Part shown: piece by piece, positions 1 through 12,980 of the stretch
Position numbering within the stretch: position 1 is the first letter of the stretch
How the letters are laid out: every line of letters begins with the position of its first letter
DNA from: Chromera velia
Taxonomy: Eukaryota > Sar > Chromeraceae
Direction: 5' to 3'
DNA: 64,000 bases
Assembly (NCBI GenBank): GCA_018398765.1
Contig: JAHBMJ010002840.1
Span: 1 to 64,000, forward strand
Notes under the pieces: generated by a model
Told to the model about the DNA's origin: nothing
Databases searched by the model: none
Seen by the model: the letters and a program-made list of their open reading frames with translations, nothing else
Translations under genes and position numbers: made by a program

Positions 1-460
1 CATTCGAACTCATCTGTCCGATCATTCCCTGCAACCGAGGAATGCAAGAGAAACCATGGATGAATCTAACTCTCTTCAGGGTAGGGAAAGAAGGGAATGG
101 AAGAGCATTATCGAAATCATTGAGGCACGAAAAGGAAAAAGCACATAGGTTATGATACCATTCGACGAGAGCATCCCGATTAGGGTTTGCAGCCGCAAAA
201 AGCAAAACAGAGGGTGTCTGTTGGAGAAAGAAAATCCGAAGCCCCAGCACCATGGAGCCTTCCTGCCTTTCCAAGACACATTCAGGACTGTAAAGATCTT
301 CCTGTAAAAGTAACGCAGGAGGACTCTCATCCCAAAGACTCATTACATCAGAAGAAGCACAGCCAGGAAAACGAACAAAAAGAGAGCGGTCATCCATATA
401 TCGTGCACCAAACCATGACTTGTCTTCCCAAGATGAAACAGAGAAAGAATCTACAACAGA

Positions 461-556
461 CCGATCATCTTTAAAGGTGGAATTACAGCAATGCAAGCAA
501 CCGATCATCTTCAAAGGTGGAATTACAGTCACACACACTGCATGTACAAAAGCAAC
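461..556. repeat. 40 bp tandem repeat, about 2.4 copies
   Basis: Two nearly identical 40 bp units start at 461 and 501 (CCGATCATCTTTAAAGGTGG and so on). A third, degraded start is seen near 557. The units differ at one or two positions. Confidence 0.7.
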
Positions 557-2148
557 CAGTCATCTTTCATTCCAATGTCATTTGATTGATACGTGTTCAA
601 TTTTTGATCCTTTCGGATCCTTTCCTGGGGAACAAGGCGCATGCAAAGGAAAGAGAAGAAATTCATATGCAGTTTGCAAAGCGAGCCATCCATGCTTCCT
701 GATCGGCAGGATTCGACATCTGACGCTCCGCTTGCTGCCCCCCCTCTGTCTCCAGTGTCTGTCCTACCCTCGACAGCTGAAGCATCTTCCTCCAGCTCTG
801 CGTCGGAGTATTCTACGATTGGCAAACTCTGGATCCAGGCAGGAGGCTGCTCAAACACCATATCAACAAAGCCGCCGCCATAGCGAATGGCCTCATTGGT
901 TTCTGCTTCACAGGATGTGACTGCCATTCTCACTTTCTCCCGGGTCATCTTTGCTGTCTCTCTGCTACTGTTTCCTTCTTTCTTGTCTTCTTGCATCTTC
1001 AATATCGTGGAAGCGATGCTGTCGATATCAGCCTTGGAGAGAGACTGTCCCCCCTTCTGGCCTGAAGACTGGGAAGACTGGCTTTGCTGTTTGTCATCAG
1101 ACTGCTGCTGCCCTTGGTGGGACTGCTGCTGCCTCTGCTGTCGATTCTTCCGGTTGTTGCTTCTTCCAACGTTCCCACTACCTGAACCTTTCATCTTCTC
1201 ACTCCACTTCCGAGAGAAGTCGGTGAGTATTTGGATCCTCTCAGGATCCATTGACTGAATATCCTTGGAAAGGTCAGTCGCAACAATCAACTGCTCAAGA
1301 CTGGCGCCGGAGGACCTGCTGGTGCTGTCATGTGCCCCGTCCTTGTGGTACTTGGAAACCTCAATCTCTCTCTTCTTTACACTGGTGTCGCTGGAGCTGC
1401 AAAGACGGAGAACTCCAGACGAAACGGATGCAACCCACTCAAGGCGGGTGTGCTTCTGGTCCAGGGTCGCCATGGCCTCCTCGATGACCTCTTGCATGTA
1501 CTTCCAGCTGTGCTTGATGGAAACTGGATCGCCGGTACCTCCAACCTGCTTCTTCGGCTTGGTGTGGGCAAGGGCCTTGATCTTTTCAGGGAGGAGAGAC
1601 CAGAACTTGACCCCCATGACGAAATCGGCGGGCTCCAGGGACCGGCTCTTCAAATCTGCAAGCAACTCCTTGTAGGCGAAGTACTTCTCTTTGAAGGACA
1701 GAGAGAGCGCGACTCCAACAAGTGTGATCTCGGTGATGAGGGTGACGAAGGACTCGAAGGTTGCCCACGCCGTCTCCTTCTGGAGGTCCGGAGAAAGCTG
1801 CGTGTTGTCGCTAGAGAGGGTCTGCAAAAACTTCTCTGCCCAGTCGCGAAGACGGTCTTCGAAGTCTGCAAGTTCCTCGCCAGCCTGCCTAACCGGAAGG
1901 ACATGTTGAGGATCAGAAGCCAGAGACACAGTCAGTCTTTGGAGCTAGCTCTGGAGGGCCTTGTCCACGAGGAACGAAGATTCTGAAACCTCGATCGCTC
2001 CTTTGAGCTTTCGGAGTCCAGCATAGCTGGCATACTCCTTGGCCCACAGTTGAAGCAACTCAAGATAATCTTCAGACGAGTTGACTTGTTGCCCTTGTGG
2101 CGGCTCGTCAGAAGTGAACTTCAGATTGGAAGAAGTGGAAGGATTCAT
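529..2148 (-). CDS. Unidentified coding signal, possibly gag-like
   Basis: Two adjacent minus-strand open stretches, of about 67 and 466 codons, carry a coding-like signal here. The first part is helical and acidic. The middle holds a basic, Gln/Asn/Ser-rich stretch (NRKNRQQRQQQSHQGQQQ) like the nucleic-acid-binding tail of some capsid (Gag-type) proteins. I see no CCHC zinc knuckle, protease or reverse transcriptase nearby, and no convincing terminal repeats. It could be a fragment of an old LTR-type retroelement or an unknown host gene. The coding signal is not continuous (about one break), so it may be a fossil. The far 3' end overlaps a 40 bp tandem repeat and reads less like protein. Confidence 0.35.
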
Positions 2149-2159
2149 CTGATGACAAG

Positions 2160-3230
2160 ATACAATAAAAGTTGTTCAGAAAGGAACACAAAGAGAAGAC
2201 AGACCTTCCTGTTAACCGCACTAGAGACCTAAGGGAGAGCGAATATGCACACTGCCCACTAGAGGCAGGTCATCCTGTCAGAGCTCTCGATAGAAAGTCT
2301 GTGTTCAAAGGGACAGGTCGCTAGATCAACTCACGAATCAATTTGGCAAGATCTGATCTCAACAAGACCTGACATGCATTCGGAAAATGGCATGCGCGCG
2401 AATACGCGCGGCGATCAATCGAATTCGCATGCATGGAAGCGATTACCCCGCGGCTGGCCTCGGACGCCCGGCCCGGTGGGTCCAGACGTGCGACTCACGG
2501 CCCACAGCAGGCTGGGACCCTATAGTTCAACTGATCGCTTACTTTTTTTCCTTTTTTTTTTTTCTTTAGCCGACGTCTAGCTAGTATAATACTAGGTATG
2601 AATCTAGGTGTGAATTGTGCCGGCCTAAATCATGCGTAACGATCATAATTATAGACCTCAGGGCTAGCCTCGAGGCCACCCGGAACATATAAATCCTAGC
2701 TATCCTACTATCGTATACTAAATCCTATAATTATATAATATACATTTTCCTACAACAAATTATAGAATACATATCCTATATAGTACATCATACTGTATAT
2801 AACAATTTACTACTATATATTATGCTTTTATATTCATAAAGTAAAATGATTTAATGGTTCGTCACGCTAGTCGTCACGTACATATACATTGCCTCAACAA
2901 TTAATGGTTTAAGCTAGGGTTTAAGTTACTGTTTTACAATTCAAGTTAAGATCATCCATTCATCATGCAGCTATATAGTCTGATTGAGGCTGCAACTTAG
3001 CCTGCAAGACCCCCAATTAAATTTCATATGAAACGCATGGTTACACACCCTTTTGTTCACATGCGAATCAACATGATTCGATCGATCGACATGCATGTAT
3101 CGCACTGCATTCCACATGCATGCACGAAGCATAACGGAGAGACATTCCTCGACTTGGACGCAGACAGAACCCCCACCCCCCAAAAACTAGACTTAACTGT
3201 ATCGCGCACGCGCAGCACGGTCGTGCATAC
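2160..3230. other. Gene-free stretch with an AT-rich island
   Basis: No coding frame with exon-like boundaries was found. Positions 2390-2520 are GC-rich with palindromic words. About 2580-2960 is strongly AT-rich, then TGCATG and GATCGATC words return. Nothing else was recognised. Confidence 0.6.
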
Positions 3231-3660
3231 CGTGGCATGATGTCAGCCTCATAACAGGCTGCATGCCGCTGAAGAAAAGACAGGGAATTGACATGAAAGC
3301 GATTGAAGTCGAACAGATTCAGCGACTGCATGTCTCGATACGATCTGGTCCCTCCTCCCCAAGTTCGGCCAATTGCTGACTGCATGCACGGTGCACATGA
3401 ACGCACTCACGGTAGATCGAATGATCGATCAGCGGGTCCTTCTCGGAGGAATTAATTGCATGGTGGATCGGTCGAACCAGATCAGAATTTTTTTTCTTCC
3501 ACTTTCATCCCTCCCCTCGAACCTCTTGAGTTGAGGCCTGAGAGTTCACGTGGATTTATTTCCCTTTCGTTTTTGAGCTTTTCTTGTTGTGCTTCCGCAG
3601 AGATCGCTGCCTCTTCATCTCTCTCCCTCGTCCCTGGCACCTCTCTCTGATCAAATTATC
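3231..3660. repeat. 430 bp direct repeat, copy 1
   Basis: This copy matches 5049-5478 at a fixed offset of 1,818 bases. I found two differences (3280 A versus 5098 G, and 3656 T versus 5474 C). Homology stops abruptly on both sides. The block begins CGTGGCATGATG and ends near CTGATCAAAT. Each copy holds the same 64-codon open frame, which looks like chance rather than a gene. The near-identity implies a recent duplication or gene conversion. Confidence 0.9.
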
Positions 3661-5048
3661 TTTTCTGCCTGTCTCTTCTGGGAGGGTGACTCTTCTTTTT
3701 TCTCTTTTTCTTTCTCTTCTTTCGGTGAATCTGATCGGGATCCCTCCCGACTTTTTGTTTGTGTAGTCGGTCTGCATGATCAGAATCCTAATTCCTTCCC
3801 TTCCCCTTGTCGCTTGCAAATTGACTGCCTGGCTCTGTCCCCTCCTGCCCTGCCAGCATGACGATTAATTCAAGAAAGCTGGCGGCAGAACTGAGCATCT
3901 GGAAGGCTAAGGTCCCCCTTCAGTGGATTCCATTCCCTTCCCTCCCCCACCCCCGCCCCACTGTATGTAGCAAAAGGTTCATTGACATGTATCGCATCGC
4001 ATGCAGACGACAGAACGGGAGAGGATGCATCGAAAGAAAGACAGAAAGAAAGAAAGTTAGAACAGGGAAAGGAAAGGAGACGCACGGACTCTGCGACTCC
4101 GACTCGGTCCAAAGCAGACTGAGCAAAAGACAGCAAACATGCGGATTCGATCAGTCAGTCAATGTGGATCAATGAAAGTCAATTAAATGCATCGATCGAT
4201 CACACACATGCATAGACTTGTGGGCACACACCCACCAACCCACCCCTGCCACCACGGATTGACCGGACCCACGCAACCAAAGTCATTCCGTGTACGCATC
4301 TGATCAGTCACAATCGACAGACAGTCCAACAAAGAGATCTTAGAGAAAAGGGTTGGAGAAAAAAGATTGAAACACTCATGCAGGCAGACATCGACTTGAC
4401 TTGAACAAAAAGGTACACGCACGAATACACAATGCAAGCATACCTGCATCTGACGCACTCTCTCTTCTCCCCTTCAACAAATCAATTCAAGGAACTCCCG
4501 CCGCGGTTTCTTTCCAGAGAGGAGGACGCACAATGCTGCTTGACCACCTGCCGTGACTGCTGACTCTAAGTTTGTGCCAGACAAAGAAGAAATGGCGCAC
4601 CAATCCAGCAAGAATCAGAGGATCGTCATGCAAGAGCATCATCGATCGAAGCCTGCATGTGAGAGGAGAGCTGGGTGCATGGGTGTCTTCCTTCTCCTGA
4701 TCCCGTCCCCCTTCTGATCATCTCTTTGACTTGTCAATCGGAGTTGAGGAGGGAACATTACAAGCAAAACCACCGCCAATCGAAGCTGCGGAGTTCAAGT
4801 CTAAGCGATGCGGATCTTAACGCACGCACCAGGCTTCGAAGAACCAGCGAGATGGACGACACCCATCCTAGTATGGTGAGTGAGCAGGGTACCCGACCAG
4901 TTTTTTGAAGAAAGAGCGGTTGGAGGATCCCTCTTCCTCCTGTTCTTTCTTTCTGCCTCTCGTTTCTTTCTTCATTCCTTCCTCCTTTTGTTCTTCCGCG
5001 TTTCGTCTTTCTTCCTTCATTCTCTTTCCATCTTCTTTCTTTTCTCGA
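3661..5048. other. Spacer between the two 430 bp repeats
   Basis: About 1.4 kb of pyrimidine-rich and GATCGATC-rich DNA separates the repeat copies. No gene, polymerase motif or tRNA-like primer site was recognised. Confidence 0.5.
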
Positions 5049-5478
5049 CGTGGCATGATGTCAGCCTCATAACAGGCTGCATGCCGCTGAAGAAAAGGCA
5101 GGGAATTGACATGAAAGCGATTGAAGTCGAACAGATTCAGCGACTGCATGTCTCGATACGATCTGGTCCCTCCTCCCCAAGTTCGGCCAATTGCTGACTG
5201 CATGCACGGTGCACATGAACGCACTCACGGTAGATCGAATGATCGATCAGCGGGTCCTTCTCGGAGGAATTAATTGCATGGTGGATCGGTCGAACCAGAT
5301 CAGAATTTTTTTTCTTCCACTTTCATCCCTCCCCTCGAACCTCTTGAGTTGAGGCCTGAGAGTTCACGTGGATTTATTTCCCTTTCGTTTTTGAGCTTTT
5401 CTTGTTGTGCTTCCGCAGAGATCGCTGCCTCTTCATCTCTCTCCCTCGTCCCTGGCACCTCTCTCTGATCAAACTATC
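5049..5478. repeat. 430 bp direct repeat, copy 2
   Basis: Second copy of the block at 3231-3660, in the same orientation. The flanking sequences differ on both sides (TTTTCTGCC after copy 1, CATCAAATTG after copy 2). No clear short target duplication was found around the pair, so an LTR-like arrangement is possible but not shown. Confidence 0.9.
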
Positions 5479-5480
5479 CA

Positions 5481-5714
5481 TCAAATTGCATGATGGAGCC
5501 ACTGCATCCATCCATCCTTCCGTTTGTCCCACATGCGGACGGAATCATAGTCAATCACGGGGACAAACCCGTCCACCCAACCAGGCTTGTGCCCACCTTC
5601 CGTCATTTTTTGCAGGTCACGACCTCCTTCCTCGATCTGACCTTGGAAGGAAACGTCGGCGTGCGTCAAGTTTCCTCCCGTGCAGTTCGTCGCAAGGCTT
5701 TCCCTCCAAAACAA
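5481..5714 (-). CDS. Unassigned open frame, possible orphan exon
   Basis: A 77-codon minus-strand frame whose last 60 residues look protein-like, with a balanced composition that includes the segment GWVDGFVPVIDYDSVRMWDK. It ends three bases beyond the edge of repeat copy 2. The plus strand of the same stretch is also open and protein-like (TSFLDLTLEGNVGVRQ), so the strand is ambiguous. No partner exon was identified. It may be a remnant cut by the repeat insertion. Confidence 0.25.
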   Translation of the reverse strand: MFWRESLATNCTGGNLTHADVSFQGQIEEGGRDLQKMTEGGHKPGWVDGFVPVIDYDSVRMWDKRKDGWMQWLHHAI

Positions 5715-5908
5715 CTTCTCCTTTTCTTTTCTTCATTGTCAGTTTTCCAACACTTCCACCGGCCTTTGCAAGTGTCCCATTCGACTTTTCGATGTTACTG
5801 TCAGCCGCAAACGGCGCAGCCCAACGCCGCCATGGGGTGTGGAGAAAATGGGAGAAAGAAAGGAGCGAGAAATGAGTGCATCTCTATCCATATTGAACAG
5901 ACAGACAG

Positions 5909-6018
5909 AGACACACACACATGCATGCACAAGCAGAGACACATACACACACACACGCATACACACGGATGCAGAAGCACGCACACAGAAGCAAACACAC
6001 ACGCGCGCGCGCGCACAG
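5909..6018. repeat. CA-rich microsatellite with a CG run
   Basis: Interrupted ACAC repeats pass into ACGCGCGCGCGCAC near 6000-6016. This is simple-sequence DNA in a gene-poor region. Confidence 0.85.
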
Positions 6019-6020
6019 AT

Positions 6021-9000
6021 GCAGAGGCAGGAGACAAACACGCATCCATGTATGAAGGAAACATACCAACGAGACAGTTACATGAGTGCGAAAGAGAAAT
6101 AGAAACGGATAGGGAGAAAGTGCGGTACCTGGGGGATTACATCTAACATGCAACTCATGTACGTGCACGCACCCATGCAAGTATACGGAATCGTGCAAAT
6201 GCGCACAGCCGCACTGACAGTCATTCCTTCTGAGTGAGGGAGTGAGTGAACGAGTGGGTCTTCCTTCCAATGAATTTGGCGTAACCAAAAACGCAAAAAA
6301 GGCAAAAACATACAAAGGCAAAAGAAAAGCAAAAGGCAACGAAACAAACACGCGTCATTCATTCATCGAGAGAAAGGACCATTTGACCTTTTTTTCTGAT
6401 AAAGTGCCTGCCTGCCCGCCTGTCTGCATGCCAGTCGGTCGGCCTACTTGAACGAACGTACGCGTTCTGCCTCGTCTGCCCGCCCTCCAATCCCAAAGCC
6501 TCACTGGGACCCGTGAAGTGAGAGAGGAGGCGAACATACAGACAGACCAGCAACGAGCTTCTCCATTCAAAGCGGTTCTCCGCACCAATCAATGTATTTC
6601 TTTCTTGAGTGCCCTCCTTCCCTTCCCAGCATTCTTTTCTTCCTTTCTTTGCATTCCCTTCCTCCCACACTGGCCCGAAGAGTCAATTCTTGTGGCATGT
6701 CGAAAGAATGCACCGAACGAAGCAAACAAGCCGACTACGGGCTCGCAAGCAAGAGATCGGTTAAACAGGGAAAGAGAGTAAAAGCTTGCAAGCACCATGC
6801 CTCCTCCCTTGCCGGACTGAAGAGAGGAACACGTGCGCGAATTTCAAATCAGTTGAGGGGGAAAAATGCAAAGGGGCCGTCAAGGTGCCGAACGAAGAGC
6901 CATTGACATACTCACCCCGACACATTTCTATTCGCTTCTTTCCTCGCCCGCCGCACCCCTACCTGAATGCAGATTGTTTGGTCGAACTATAGGTCTACTA
7001 CTGCCAGACCGCATGTGTGCATGAGATAGAGTGGGCTGTGCAGGTGCAGACTCGACATGAATGCTTCTTGTGCTAAGAAAATGCCGCGCGTTACGACCAA
7101 GAGGACGGCCGGCAGACATCCGGTTCATTCATTCCTTGGACAAACGGCCTTGGACAACACTGAAGACAGACGGACAGACAGACAGATAGACACGAAGAAA
7201 GAATGCGGATAAACACGAATAGGACCCATCCATAAACGAATTGAAGACCAGATTCACACCCTTCACGCACCACACGTTTCCTTCCTGTTGTGTGCAGAGG
7301 GGAGACAGAGGGGGGAAGGCAAATCAGAGAAGCAAGAGGCATGCAGGTGAGACATGCACATAGGAAGGGGGCGAGAGGGAGGACAGTCGCTCGGGTCGAA
7401 TTGAGGTTGCAAGACGTGGGTGGGGTCAGTTGAGGTGATCAAGGGCCAAGAAGAGCAGGGAGGCAGGTCGGTAGGAATGCAGAAAGAAATATAGGCAAAA
7501 AAATACAAAAATTCGAGGGAGGAAATCCACCGAGCGAGAAGACTCCAGCAACAACACGTCAGAGAGGAAAGATAAGAAGGGAGACGTACGTCGTCAGGCA
7601 GGCACCTAGAGAAAGGAGAGGAAGGAGACAAGGAAAGAAAAAAGGACAACAAACACACAAATAAAGGTACAGACAACAACATACAATGCCTGCATGCCTT
7701 CCCCAACTCCATTCCGGCACCTGCATAGTCCCCCATCCATCCAATCCACCGACCGAACAAGGAATGCATCCGTCTTCGACAGATACTCATATTCATGTGT
7801 GTAGGTGTTGCAGAGCGACAGTAGGCAGAACGTGGTGCCGCAGTGCTGCACAGGGGCAGAAGGCAAAAAAAAAAAAGTGTTGCCATGGATTGGCGAGAGA
7901 GGAGAGGAACAGAGAGGGCTCTCTCCGTTTGCATCGATCGTTGCTTCTTGGGGGGGGTTGCCTTTCCTCTTCCGGCCCTGCCTGTACGTTTCTTTCGCCT
8001 TGCTTGCTTTGGGTTTTGACGAATCATTCTCATGCGAAAACCTCCCCCCTCTCCCCCCTCCACTTCTTTCTTTGGGGAGACTTTCTTTGCGCTGCTGAAG
8101 ATGTTTTTTGGGGGTTTGATGGATCACGCTCATGCGAAAAAATTGTAAGAAAGAGTCTTTGATCTTTCCGACCGCCCGCATCTATCAAACCACCAACCAA
8201 CCAGCCAATGGACTGATCGCCTGATTGACTCTCTTCGTCTGCCTCTCCCCTTTCGTAGAGCAAGCCATGTTGATTGCGAGAGCAGGTGATCTTTCGACAT
8301 GATGAGAAAAGGAGGGCCGCTTTTTGCAAGCTTGCAGGAAGGAAGGAAGAAAGGCAGAAAGAGGTAAAGAGGGTTGCCACAAGCAGTCACCGTATATTGG
8401 ATGAAATTTATCTCTCAGTCCCTTTACTTCCCTTTGGCTCCCCTGTTTTTGGATGGCCAAAGTTTGCCTGATGGTAAGTGGAAAGCTCGAAAAAGGATTG
8501 GGAACCGACCAGGGGCAGCACGAAAGGAGCGCAAACGACGGGTGGGAAGGGCAGGGAGTCACCGCCTAGCGAGCACACAAACTCACTCACTCGCTCGCTC
8601 GCCTTCAGGATGCATGGACACGGAGTGAGAGAGATGAGGAAAAGGCGAGACAGACAAAGACAAAAGGGCAAACAAACGAGCAGCATCTGACCGAAAAGAA
8701 TGCAAGGCGGCACAGTAAGAAAGAAAGGCCTACTCCCAAAACTACAGGCAGACTAGCACGATGATGCGGGCGCATCTGTGAGACGGCCCACAACAATAGA
8801 AGGAAGGGAGAAAGCAAAAAAGCATTACAAAGTAAGAAAGAGAGAACGCGGGAAAGAGAGAAAGAAACAGGCGGATGCATACAGAAGAATCCATGCACGG
8901 ATTGACCCCTATCTGTCGGCCCAGATGATGCACACGCACACACACGCACGCGTGCGCGCGCGCACCTTCCCATCTGTATGGCGTCTGTGTTGGCCTCCTC

Positions 9001-11131
9001 ATTTTCCCCCTTGGCAGAAAGGGAGGCCCGTGTGCCACTTCCATGTGTGTGCGCAAAGAGCATGACAAGAGGGATTGAATCCACAATTTTGCACAACAAC
9101 CAGGACGATGGAGCCAGGAAGATTCATCGACACGCTAGCCGAAGCTCCTCGATCCAACTCAAAACCCTTCCCCCGCCCTGTCTGCGCACAACTTCCCTGA
9201 GTCCGCCTGAGGGTGGGTTGCTGGAGGTCCCTTCAACTTCACCCTCACCCCGTCCTTCTCGAATATAATCATGACATGAGAAGGATCCAGTGACACTGCA
9301 TGCGTGAATGTGGTGATGGGAGAGATCTGTCAGCCAGAGAGGGAGGGCACAAATGCGTAAAAAGATAGATAGGAAGAAAGAGAAAGGAAGAAAGCAGGCG
9401 CGAATGCAGCAAACAGAAAAAGGGTAGAGTGGATCCTTTTTTTAAAAAAGCCAAGGAAAGAAAAAAGGAGGAACGAACAATAGAGGTAGGTAGGTGGTAT
9501 GCTCGATGGTGGCTTAACGGCACCCTCTGCGGTGCTGTGCAACCCCATGCAAAGTCGCATTTCACTTGTGTGAAATGGCAAAACGAAACTCGAAAGGTGT
9601 ACATATTTCCAGTAGACCAGCCACGTCGTCATTCAAGTACCGTAAGGTTCGTGTGAGCCTTGTGAGAAACAAACAAAGAGGGTGCATGGGGACGAGTAAG
9701 ATGAGCAAGAAAGATAGTGAAAAAGAGCAATGGAGAAATAATGCAGCCAGATAGAGAGTCAGTCGGTGAGTGCGAGAGCGACCCACCCTTTACCCATTCC
9801 CTCATTTGCTTACTCACTCACTCACTCACGCATGTCAGATGCATCTGTGTGGAAACGAAATAAGCTGCAGCCAGGCGATCTATCCTGCCTTGCAAGCAGC
9901 TCATCTTCTCTCCAACCTGTTAATACTGAAATCCCCCCATCCCCCCTTCAGTTGATTTCATGTTTCCCATTCCTCCGACAGTCAGACAACAATCAATCAG
10001 CACTGGCCGACCCACCAGTTTACTTCCTCAATCTCGAGATTGTCCCTTCTTCCCTTCCTCGATCGATCGACGTGCATATCATTGTGCATTCATCCATCGG
10101 CAGCTGTCTCTTTCAACATTCGTATGCAGACTTCGTTCGTTCCTTCTCTTCTTTCTTCGTTTCTTCGGATGGTTCGATTCGCTCTTACAGGCGAATGCAG
10201 CACGACCCTCCCGACATGCACGTTGAAAGAGCCCAAAACAGGTCAACAGAGTGAATGGATGCATGCATGCATGAAGAAATAAGTGGATTGATGGATGCAG
10301 GAATGGGCGGGTGGGTGGACGGATAGATCAGTGAAGAAAGAGCTTTCCTATTTTGTGGAGGAAGAACTCCCGAAATAAGCACCCACCACACCACCACCCT
10401 CCCTCATGGATCTTTGTTTGTATCGCCCTCTCTTTCCCCCCCCGCATTTCCTCGATCGCTTGCCCGGATGGTATTGATCGTCAAATTTTTGTTCGATTTT
10501 CCGCCCACGAAACGGTAGATACAGAGAAAAGAAGAGACACGGAGAGAAGGAAGGAGAGCAGAGGGACCGGAGTCCGAAATGATTGACACACGCGAGACGC
10601 CAAGAAAAAGAGTCTGAAGGCACCACGTGAAGGAAAAGAAGGGAAGGAGGGGATGAAACCTCTTGTTTCCTTTTCTCCTTCCCCTCTTCTCTTTTCATTT
10701 TTTGTCCTCGTTTTCATCACCTAAGATTTTACCTGTCTTTGCTTGCTCGGCTTTGTGTAGTGGTAGTATGTTTGCTTTTTTGTCGCTCTTGTTTTGTCTC
10801 AGCCTTCTGAACACAAACACTCCTTCACTGCATCATGAGCGAAGGGCCATTTCATTTCAGTCGTCTTCGGAGGGTGTCTGTCTGTTGAGTATGCTTTCGA
10901 CTTGATCTCCACTCCTTTCCTCCTTTCCTCGTGTGCATCCAAGACGCACTGAACTTTCTTTCTCCCTTCTTTCCTTCCTTTCTTTCTTTCTCCCTTCTTT
11001 CTTTCTTTCTTTCTCTGCTTCTTTCTGGCCTCAAAGAGAAAGGTAAGAATTCTGCTCTCCCTTCACTCCCCTTTCTTCCTTCTTCTTATGCATCAGCAAA
11101 ACTCAGAGAGCGAGAGTGCCTGGACACTTTA
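6021..11131. other. 5 kb low-complexity stretch without supported genes
   Basis: Purine- and pyrimidine-rich tracts, homopolymers, short GAAA/CTTT repeats and TGCATGCA words fill this region. Long open frames occur on both strands because of strand composition bias. None shows balanced amino-acid use together with splice signals. A second CA/CG microsatellite lies near 8936-8964, and a CTTT-type run near 10960-11030. Confidence 0.5.
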
Positions 11132-12980
11132 CTAGGGTGTTGCAAACTCCAGCGCGCTGCCGCTTCCACTCTTACTTCCCATTCGAAATTGTTGCCTGAG
11201 CATCATCCCCGGGGGGGTCGGGATGCTAGAAGCACCCGAGGAAGGAATCGGGTCGGGTGCTCCCGTGAGGGGCGTTGGGTTGAAGTGACTACATATGAAT
11301 TTGTAGAACTCAACACCACCCCCCTCCACAGACATTCCGGGAGGCAAGCGGATCGGAGGACCCACTAACCGACTCCAGCTTCCTCTACCTCTCTCACCCT
11401 CAACCCGCCCACTTGCGCTTCCCCCTGCAGCTGTTGATCCCGCTGCAAAAGTTGAAGGGGACGGGACACCAGCACGAGGCGGAGGCGGCGGAGGTGGTGG
11501 AACGGGGGGAGAACGCATTGGAGGACCGCTGGTAGGTCCAAGTCCGAATCCAGGCTGTGGCTGCGTTTGTGTCTGTGTCTGCGGTTGGTTTGGAAGAATA
11601 GGTACAGAATTACCGCCTTTCGATGTGCTTCGAATAAGAAGTTCAGGTCCGGGAGAAGCCGCAGGAGAGCTCATGGTGGCACCTCCCACGCGCCCATTCC
11701 CCCCATTCGCCCAACCCCCCCCTCCGGTTCCCAATCCTCCTCCTCCTGCTCCTCCTGCTGCGAGTTGCTGTTGGGAGGGTCCTCTGAACGGTTCACCTCC
11801 TCCTCCTCGGCTTAGAGACTCTGGTGTTGGGTGTGTTCCCCTGAGAACCTCCCCCCCGTCTCTCCTCACGGATTCGGGGGTGGGATTCACGTCCGTCGAA
11901 ACAGCCGAGGGCCCCGGGGATGGCGTTCCCAAAACAGGAGCCGGAAACTTGGAGGGAGCAGTGCCACTGGAGGGAGGAGCAGCGGCAGGGGCGGTTCCTG
12001 ACACAGACACAGTCACACCATGAGAGGACAGACCATCTGTTGCTATCGGCGGAGCTGTTTGGTATCCCATCATCCCTCCCACTTCTCCTCCCACAATCAA
12101 ACTCTCTCTTTCTCTGTGTATCAGAGCCCCTTTTTCTTCTTCTCTGTCTTCCCCTCCTGTGCTCCTCCTCGGACCACGCAGGGCCAAAACGTCCCCCCCC
12201 ATCCACAGGGATTCCTCGATAGATGCCCTCCCACCCCCAAGAGGGTCGACTGCACCCACCAAATCCCCGCTAGAAGACGAGAAAACAGACATGCCTCCCA
12301 GATAATTCTGCACCCTCTGGTGGCTCTGCTGATCCCCCCCCCCCACAACCCCTACGCCAAGAATGGGAGCGGTGCTCGTCGTATGGGGCCCAAAGCGTGC
12401 TCGCAGGTCTTCAACCCCCCTGTCATTATTCAGATCATCCCTCCCAATCCCGACTGACTCCACCCGAAGACCGTACTGGGCAGAGTTCGAGTCGCCTTCT
12501 GCACACATCCTCATGCATGCACGTCCGGCATAAGTACATCATCACAAGCAAGCAACCACGTGCAGCTGAACAGGAACGAAAGAGGAGGTTACGGGGCCGA
12601 ATAAGTCAGACAGAGGCAAGAATCCGATCGGAGAGGAGCTCCCGTGCATGGCCATGGTCAGTGCATTTGTCGTGCAAGGCTTTCTGTCCTGTTTCCTTCT
12701 CACTTTCGGTCATCAACATTTTGCCTCTCCCTCACCATTCCCTATCTCCGTTTCTGTCTGTTTTTTTTTCTTGAAATTCCTTTACATTGGCGCAGCATGA
12801 AGAGGGAGGCGCAGTGGTCTAAAGTATAGACTCCCTCCGTCATTCCCTCCTTGTCAGACAGATCCTTTGACAATGACTTCTCCGTACTTCCTTCCACTCA
12901 CCTGAAGGCATCCCTTCAGCTGCCACAGGGAGAGCGGGAATGAGCTCGCTTCCTACAACCAGTTCTCCTTCCCCTCCGAC
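11132..12980 (-). CDS. Gly/Pro/Ser-rich protein, last two exons
   Basis: Two exons are supported: 12980-12902, then 12498-11132 with the stop. The first is bounded by CTTGCAG and GTGAGT. The join keeps the frame, completing a split Glu codon. The visible product is about 480 residues. It is low in complexity: Gly/Ser/Thr-rich stretches, a Gln/Thr patch, and a proline tract (PPVPPPPPPPP) about 120 residues from the C terminus that could bind SH3, WW or EVH1 modules. A NPTPES/HPTPES pair looks like an internal duplication. No catalytic domain is visible. The 5' exons lie upstream of 12980 and were not found. Function unknown. Confidence 0.6.

Noticed and set aside
7263-8181. Long minus-strand open frames of 191-266 codons
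   Set aside because: Composition follows the strand purine/pyrimidine bias, there is no balanced residue use or splice context, and neighbouring frames are equally open.
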